A stretch of DNA of 19,656 nucleotides, from NCBI GenBank assembly GCA_964596645.1, contig CAZQVB010000061.1:1-19656 (forward strand). Direction: 5' to 3'. The notes under the pieces are model-generated. The model did not search any database. It was not told the origin of the DNA and saw only the letters and a list, made by a program, of their open reading frames with translations. Of the stretch, positions 15,037-19,656 are shown in pieces. The position numbers and the translations under genes are program-made. The stretch's first letter is position 1. The number at the start of each line of letters is the position of its first letter. The DNA comes from CAVQEK01 sp964596645 (GTDB lineage: Bacteria > Bacteroidota > Bacteroidia > Cytophagales > Cyclobacteriaceae).

Positions 15037-16464
15037 ATGGCCACTGAGCAAGAAATTGACGAATTCAGAAGACAAGGCCACGCAGTGGTCGACTGGATAG
15101 CCGATTACTACAAAAACATAGAAGCTTATCCTGTAAAATCGCAAGTAGAACCCGGCCATATATTCAATGCTTTGCCAGAGCATGCTCCTGATGAGCCGGA
15201 GAATTTTAAAACAGTTTTTCAGGACTTCCAGCAGCTCATACTGCCGGGCATCACGCACTGGCAGTCACCTTCTTTTTTTGCTTATTTTAATGCGAACACC
15301 TCCTTCCCTTCCATAGTGGGCGAAATGCTTACCGCAGCGCTGGGCACGCAGTGTATGATCTGGGAAACATCGCCGGCAGCAGCCGAGCTGGAAGAGAAGA
15401 TGGCGCTATGGCTACAGCAAATGCTACACCTGCCGGCCCACTGGCACGGTGTGATACAGGATGGCGCCTCCACCGCCTCGCTGTGCGCCATACTCACTGC
15501 CCGGGAGCGGCATAGTGACTTCACCATTAACAGGCAAGGGTGCAAAGGCATGCATACCCATCGCTGGTACGCCTCTGAGCAGGCGCATGCCTCCATAGAA
15601 AAAGCACTGAAAATAGCGGGCGTCGGCTCCGACAATCTGGTGAAGATACCGGTAGATGATGATTATGCCATGCTGCCCGACATGCTGGAGATGGCCATAG
15701 CGCACGACCTGGCTGCCGGCCTGGCACCTGTGGGTGTGGTAGCGGCAATAGGCACCACCGGCACATTGGCCATAGACCCGCTGCAGGAAATCGCCAAAAT
15801 TACCCAAAAATACGCGCTGTGGCTACATGTAGATGCCGCACTGGCCGGCAATGCCGCCATACTGCCCGAATGCCGCCATTGGTTTGCCGGCCTGCAGCAT
15901 GCCGACTCATTCGTGTTCAATCCGCACAAGTGGCTGTTTACCAATTTCGACCTATCCATGTACTATGTACGCGACCGGGATAGTCTGATTCGCACCTTTT
16001 CTATACTGCCGGAGTATCTGAAGACAGAGCGTGATGCTCAGGTCAATAACTACCGCGACTGGGGGATACAATTGGGGCGGCGCTTTCGTGCGCTGAAGCT
16101 TTGGTTTGTCATTCGCCACTATGGCGTGAGGGGCCTTCAGGCAAAGCTCCGACAGCATATCGCGCTCGCCTCACGCTTTGCCCGGCAGCTCACGCAACAC
16201 GAAGCATTTGAACTGCTGGCGCCGGTACACGCCAATCTGGTATGTTTTCGGTATGCCCCTGCCGGTAAGACGGCGGAGCAACTGAACGACCTCAATAAAA
16301 GGCTGCTGAAAGCCATCAATAAATCCGGCCAGGCCTACATTTCGGCCACCACGCTGCGCGGTGTATATACATTGCGTGCCTCCATCGGACAGACGCACGT
16401 GGAGCAACGCCACATCGACGATCTGCTTGCGCTGCTGCTCAAGTGCTGCGCATCCATTGCGTAG
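15037..16464 (+). CDS. Group II PLP decarboxylase, aromatic-L-amino-acid-decarboxylase-like
   Basis: A 475-residue cytoplasmic PLP enzyme of the same family as animal DOPA decarboxylase and plant tyrosine/tryptophan decarboxylases. It should release CO2 from an aromatic amino acid to give an amine. The PLP lysine is Lys298 in FNPHKWL. His184 (SEQAHASIEKA) stacks on the cofactor and Asp266 (LHVDAALAG) pairs with the pyridine nitrogen. Tyr327 in PEYLKT corresponds to the loop tyrosine that marks decarboxylases; the related aldehyde synthases have Phe there. The stretch NYRDWGIQLGRRFRALKLWFV closely follows the animal enzymes. The usual DAAYAG reads DAALAG, near the substrate pocket, so the preferred substrate is uncertain (Tyr, Trp, Phe or DOPA). 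No transporter or amine-using gene is adjacent. It converges on the M28 peptidase gene with 64 bases between. Confidence 0.9.
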   Translation: MATEQEIDEFRRQGHAVVDWIADYYKNIEAYPVKSQVEPGHIFNALPEHAPDEPENFKTVFQDFQQLILPGITHWQSPSFFAYFNANTSFPSIVGEMLTAALGTQCMIWETSPAAAELEEKMALWLQQMLHLPAHWHGVIQDGASTASLCAILTARERHSDFTINRQGCKGMHTHRWYASEQAHASIEKALKIAGVGSDNLVKIPVDDDYAMLPDMLEMAIAHDLAAGLAPVGVVAAIGTTGTLAIDPLQEIAKITQKYALWLHVDAALAGNAAILPECRHWFAGLQHADSFVFNPHKWLFTNFDLSMYYVRDRDSLIRTFSILPEYLKTERDAQVNNYRDWGIQLGRRFRALKLWFVIRHYGVRGLQAKLRQHIALASRFARQLTQHEAFELLAPVHANLVCFRYAPAGKTAEQLNDLNKRLLKAINKSGQAYISATTLRGVYTLRASIGQTHVEQRHIDDLLALLLKCCASIA

Positions 16465-16528
16465 CCTTAATGCGCTTTGTGCTGTCTGCCGCGTGTCACG
16501 GTCGATCACGAAAAATCTTAGCAGCCCC

Positions 16529-17545
16529 TTACTCCATATATAAAGTATACAGCAGCGTCTCTCCTACTGCCTGAAGTGTCTGCTTATCGATGATGCTCAT
16601 GTTATCATCGTGGGTGTGGTGAAAATCGGGGAAATAATAGTAAGTGGCTTCAGGATCGTAAGGCACAATGTCGATCATAGGAATTTTGGCGTCTCTGTTC
16701 ACAAAGATGTGGTCGTCCATAATGCCCGGGCTGTTGATCTCCACAAAGTACTTGGAGTGGCCCAGGCTGCGTGCAATCTTCCATACTTTGTCCACTATTT
16801 TAGGGGCAAACTGCATGGAACCACCTTCTTTGTAAAACTCAGCCTCACGGCCCCCAACCATATCCAGTAGTATGCCATAATAGGCAGAATAGCGCGGCAC
16901 ATGCGGATTCTTCGACCAGTACTGAGAGCCCAGGCACCACCATATCTGCATGCGACCATCTTTGGTGGGCGAGGTATCCACATCTTCATGCTCACCGTAG
17001 TCTTCACCGTCAAACAGCACGATGTCGATGCCTACTTTCGGCAGGTCGCTTCGGTTCATGGCGCGCGCTACTTCCAACAACACACCCACACCGCTGGCCC
17101 CGTCATTTGCCCCGTCGATGGGCTTGTACCGGTCTTCCAGGTCTTTGTCGGCATATGGCCGGGTATCCCAGTGTGCTGCCAGCAAAATGCGCTTTTTAGC
17201 TTCCGGATTGTAGGTGGCCACTATATTCTTCAGGTAGAGCCGGTTGCCATTGTAGGCCTGCTCTACAAAATCCTGCACCACTACCTCTGCATTGAGTCGC
17301 CTGAACTCTTCCACCAGGTATTGGCCGCAGGCTTTATGCGCGGACGTATTGGGCACCCTGGGGCCAAAAGCTACCTGCTTCTTTATATAAGCATAGGCAG
17401 AGTCGCTGTTGAAAGAAGGCACCGTAACCGATCGCAAAGACTGCTTGGGTGAGAACTGATCGGTAGACTGGCGAGTATTTTCACACTGGCACAGCAGTAC
17501 GGTACATATCAGGATGATGACTATATGGCCTCTGCGCTGTTTCAT
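16529..17545 (-). CDS. M28-family exported protein, glutaminyl cyclase/aminopeptidase type
   Basis: A 338-residue exported zinc hydrolase. The N-terminus (MKQRRGHIVIILICTVLLCQC) is a signal sequence, with Cys19 or Cys21 as a possible lipid anchor; neither fits the classic lipobox well (Gln or Leu before the Cys). Visible metal-site segments are LAAHWDTRP (His125, Asp127), DGANDGASG (Asp148), LFDGEDYGE (Glu181, Asp182) and, near the end, DFHHTHDDN. The layout VAFGPRVPNTSAH, GANDGASGVG and FDGEDYGEH is typical of Bacteroidota M28 proteins related to glutaminyl-peptide cyclotransferase. It may cyclise N-terminal Gln of exported proteins or act as an aminopeptidase; sequence alone does not decide. 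Its ATG directly follows the cysS stop codon (TAA-ATG), so it is in the cysS operon and probably translated by coupling. Confidence 0.9.
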   Translation of the reverse strand: MKQRRGHIVIILICTVLLCQCENTRQSTDQFSPKQSLRSVTVPSFNSDSAYAYIKKQVAFGPRVPNTSAHKACGQYLVEEFRRLNAEVVVQDFVEQAYNGNRLYLKNIVATYNPEAKKRILLAAHWDTRPYADKDLEDRYKPIDGANDGASGVGVLLEVARAMNRSDLPKVGIDIVLFDGEDYGEHEDVDTSPTKDGRMQIWWCLGSQYWSKNPHVPRYSAYYGILLDMVGGREAEFYKEGGSMQFAPKIVDKVWKIARSLGHSKYFVEINSPGIMDDHIFVNRDAKIPMIDIVPYDPEATYYYFPDFHHTHDDNMSIIDKQTLQAVGETLLYTLYME

Positions 17546-19039
17546 TTACATCTCATCATAGGCCCAGCCTATGCTCTCTTTCATATCCTTCAACACTATA
17601 CCTTCGTGCTTGAGCTGTTGGCGTATGCGATCTACTTTGTCGTAGTCGCGTTCACTTTTGGCTGCTGCGTACATCTCCAATACTATTTCCAAAAATCCCG
17701 AAGCATTGGCCGGCGGTTCTTCTTTCAGGCCGAGCACATCTTCGGTAAAGGTGCAATAGATTTTTATCAACTTGTCGAAAACCTCCTGCCCAAGCTCTGC
17801 ACTTTTCAACTGGCCGGTCACCATGGAGTTTATCTTTTTCAGAAGGTTGAAAAGCTGGGCAATGGCCTGAGCGGTGTTGAAGTCGTCATTCATGGCGCGG
17901 TACAGATTTTCAACTATTCCTTCGATCTGTGCCCCCAGCTTTGTATTAACCTCCTGGCCCGGGTTTTCCTGATATTTCAGTTGCCTGGCCTGGTGGAGTC
18001 CGTTCATCAGCTTTTTATATCCCTTTGCAGCGGCCTTCAGTGCTGTATTGGAGAAATCGAGTGTGCTGGAATAATGGGACTGAAGCATAAAAAACCGGGC
18101 TGTCATCGGGCTATACGCCTGGTCGAGCACCTGATGCTGACCAGTAAAAAGCTCTTCCGGCAGAAATGAATTGCCCACCGACTTACTCATTTTCTGACCG
18201 TTCACCGTGAGCATATTGGTATGCACCCAATATTTTACCGGTGGATTCCCGTGCACACCGACCGATTGGGCTATCTCGCATTCATGGTGCGGAAATTTCA
18301 GGTCCATGCCACCGCCATGTATATCAAATTGATCGCCCAGATACTTCGAGCTCATCACGGAGCACTCCAGGTGCCAGCCGGGAAACCCATCACCCCAGGG
18401 AGAATGCCACCGCATGATGTGCGAGGGGTTCGCCCTTTTCCACAGCGCGAAGTCGGCTTTATGCTGCTTTTCCTCCTGCCCCTCCAGGGTGCGAAGTCCG
18501 TCCATCAACTCTTCCACCACCCTGCCGGAGAGTATACCGTATTGATGGTCTTTGTTGTATTTCTGCACGTCAAAATAGACAGACCCGTTTATTTCATAGG
18601 CCAGCCCCTTTTTCAGCAATTGCGATATCCAGTCTATCTGCTCCTGAATATGCCCTGTAGCAGTGGGTTCTATGTCGGGGTCGAGAATATTGAACTTGTC
18701 CATGATGCGATGAAACCCATTGGCATATCGCTGTGCTATTTGCATGGGCTCCACATTCTCTAATTTGGCCTTTTTGCTGATTTTATCCTCCCCCTCGTCT
18801 GCATCGGACTCCAGGTGCCCCACATCGGTAATGTTGCGCACATAGCGCACCGTGTAGCCAAGATGGCGCAAGTACCGAAAGATGATGTCGAAGCTGAGAA
18901 AAGTACGCACATTGCCGAGGTGTACATCGGAGTACACGGTAGGGCCGCACACGTACATACCCACAAAGGGCGGCTTTATGGGCTCAAATAATTCCTTCTC
19001 TTTCGTGAGCGAATTGTAAATTTTCAACTGTGACTGCAT
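17546..19039 (-). CDS. cysS: Cysteinyl-tRNA synthetase
   Basis: A class I aminoacyl-tRNA synthetase that charges tRNA-Cys. The 497 residues carry CGPTVYSDVHLGNVRTF, which includes the first zinc cysteine (Cys31) and the HIGH-type motif as HLGN. Further zinc ligands are in WHLECSVMS and HHECEIAQS, and KMSKS is in NGQKMSKSVGN. The C-terminal DALR-type helical domain ends GIVLKDMKESIGWAYDEM. The start MQSQLKIYNSLTKEKE fits the family. The -7 box at 19045-19052 lies only 5 bases before the ATG, so the message may have no leader. The M28 peptidase gene follows with zero bases between. Confidence 0.97.
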   Translation of the reverse strand: MQSQLKIYNSLTKEKELFEPIKPPFVGMYVCGPTVYSDVHLGNVRTFLSFDIIFRYLRHLGYTVRYVRNITDVGHLESDADEGEDKISKKAKLENVEPMQIAQRYANGFHRIMDKFNILDPDIEPTATGHIQEQIDWISQLLKKGLAYEINGSVYFDVQKYNKDHQYGILSGRVVEELMDGLRTLEGQEEKQHKADFALWKRANPSHIMRWHSPWGDGFPGWHLECSVMSSKYLGDQFDIHGGGMDLKFPHHECEIAQSVGVHGNPPVKYWVHTNMLTVNGQKMSKSVGNSFLPEELFTGQHQVLDQAYSPMTARFFMLQSHYSSTLDFSNTALKAAAKGYKKLMNGLHQARQLKYQENPGQEVNTKLGAQIEGIVENLYRAMNDDFNTAQAIAQLFNLLKKINSMVTGQLKSAELGQEVFDKLIKIYCTFTEDVLGLKEEPPANASGFLEIVLEMYAAAKSERDYDKVDRIRQQLKHEGIVLKDMKESIGWAYDEM

Positions 19040-19044
19040 GGCGG

Positions 19045-19052
19045 CAAAGTTA
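19045..19052 (-). promoter_or_regulatory. -7 box of cysS, very close to the start codon
   Basis: On the minus strand: TAACTTTG, then GCCGCC-type sequence with only 5 bases before ATG. It is the same octamer as in front of accD and carB. No TTTG -33 box was seen at the usual spacing. Confidence 0.45.
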
Positions 19053-19159
19053 ATAAATTAGCTGATTCAGGTAGTACTGACTCCACGCCACCGCCACTAA
19101 ATCATGCTCAAATCTAAGGGTTGCGCCGGGGCATCTTTGTCAAATAGTTCATGAGTATA

Positions 19160-19190
19160 TTTGATTTTTTAAGAGCAAGCACTACATTTG
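19160..19190 (+). promoter_or_regulatory. Promoter of the initiator tRNA gene
   Basis: TTTG (19160-19163), exactly 19 bases, then TACATTTG (19183-19190). Both boxes and the spacing match the Bacteroidota primary-sigma consensus without mismatch. The box ends 10 bases before the mature tRNA 5' end, so a very short 5' leader is expected. Confidence 0.75.
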
Positions 19191-19200
19191 TGCCTCACAT

Positions 19201-19273
<73 letters not shown>

Positions 19274-19295
19274 CTACAGGAAAAATGCCAATCCA

Positions 19296-19323
19296 GGGGG
19301 ACTTCTAAAGTCCCCCTTTTTTT
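19296..19323 (+). terminator. Intrinsic terminator of the tRNA gene
   Basis: A perfect 9-bp stem (GGGGGACTT and AAGTCCCCC) with loop CTA spans 19296-19316 and is followed by seven T. It begins 23 bases after the tRNA. Confidence 0.92.
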
Positions 19324-19358
19324 ATTTAGAAAGACCCTTAAGCGTGTTGATTCCCCTA

Positions 19359-19407
19359 TCACCGGTAAAGCTTTCACCTGCCCATGCTTCCAAAAGCCTT
19401 TATCCCG
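19359..19407. repeat. Dispersed 49-bp repeat, second copy
   Basis: Partner of 477-525, in the same orientation, with about six substitutions and no indel. It begins 35 bases after the T tract of the tRNA terminator. Confidence 0.75.
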
Positions 19408-19425
19408 GCCTCCGCCCTATCTCAG

Positions 19426-19442
19426 CAGTTCATGCTGAACTG
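19426..19442. repeat. Short palindrome, REP-like
   Basis: Perfect 7-bp arms CAGTTCA and TGAACTG around TGC. The half-site catgctgaac resembles the half-site catcctgaac of the palindrome at 272-292. Confidence 0.5.
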
Positions 19443-19493
19443 GCCAATCCGAAAGTTATGTTAGGATTTCATCATCTGATTGCTCTTTAGACA

Positions 19494-19538
19494 GATCCTG
19501 TCGGCTATTGGCAATGGCCGCCGATAATGCGCACCGGC
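19494..19538. repeat. Dispersed repeat segment shared with 290-332
   Basis: It carries ggctattg, gccg, ataatgc and ccggc in the same order as the left-end block, with small indels. Confidence 0.55.
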
Positions 19539-19543
19539 CATTC

Positions 19544-19564
19544 TCTCAGCGGGTCATGCTGAGA
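19544..19564. repeat. Short palindrome, REP-like
   Basis: Perfect 7-bp arms TCTCAGC and GCTGAGA around GGGTCAT. It directly follows the repeat block at 19494-19538, just as a palindrome adjoins that block at the left end. Confidence 0.5.
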
Positions 19565-19656
19565 CTTAATATTTTGTTTCAAAACACACAAAACCATTTC
19601 CATGGTCTGTGCCCTTTAGATTTACAAAAGATAAATTTTCAAAGATTGTTATTATT

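Larger units (their letters stand above)
19324..19656. other. Gene-free right end with dispersed repeat pieces
   Basis: No gene is visible. It contains a 49-bp copy of the left-end repeat (19359-19407), two short palindromes and a block matching 290-332. Near 19598 it has TTCCATGGTCT, which also occurs in repeat copy 1 at about 203-212. The order of these pieces differs from the left end. Confidence 0.6.

Overview
The window looks like ordinary chromosome from a member of the Bacteroidota, probably a Cytophagales-type bacterium. The evidence is: promoter boxes of the TAnnTTTG type, some with a TTTG-like box 19 bp upstream; a DUF4834-type small membrane protein; a CarB without its C-terminal allosteric domain; a ureohydrolase of the divergent Bacteroidota formimidoylglutamase type; and an initiator tRNA gene without an encoded CCA. 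No phage, transposase, integrase, toxin-antitoxin, CRISPR or defence genes were seen.

Layout. Bases 1-784 hold no convincing gene. They carry a diverged direct repeat of about 180 bp (101-277 and 580-762), a REP-like palindrome and other short hairpins. fabD follows on the minus strand, then a 444-base gap, then one plus-strand gene for a small secreted protein that converges on a PLP enzyme of the cystathionine beta-synthase/cysteine synthase type. Upstream of that enzyme on the minus strand are a secreted M14 carboxypeptidase-like protein and an arginase-superfamily gene, which is broken by a 10-N assembly gap. The order of transcription is therefore ureohydrolase, M14 peptidase, CBS-type enzyme.

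From 7946 to 13704 all genes are on the minus strand: carB with a DUF4834 gene 7 bp behind it, then accD from its own good promoter, then a stand-alone nqrF that ends in a strong hairpin terminator. From 13705 to 14985 lie a gene-free stretch, a frameshifted unknown gene (minus) and a small unknown gene (plus). The small gene is followed by an aromatic-amino-acid-decarboxylase-like gene (plus). This converges on a cysS-M28 peptidase pair (minus), where the cysS stop and the peptidase start are directly adjacent. The right end has an initiator tRNA-Met with a near-perfect Bacteroidota promoter and an intrinsic terminator, then about 330 gene-free bases with pieces of the same repeat families seen at the left end.

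Most genes are housekeeping: fatty-acid synthesis (fabD, accD), pyrimidine/arginine precursor synthesis (carB), sulfur amino acids (CBS-type enzyme, cysS), translation start (tRNA-fMet) and sodium-motive respiration (nqrF). I did not find a convincing undescribed system. The points most worth checking are protein variants (a ureohydrolase missing two metal ligands, an AccD missing most of its zinc-finger cysteines, a CarB without its regulatory domain), a possibly leaderless cysS mRNA, an nqrF separated from nqrA-E, and the repeats at both ends.
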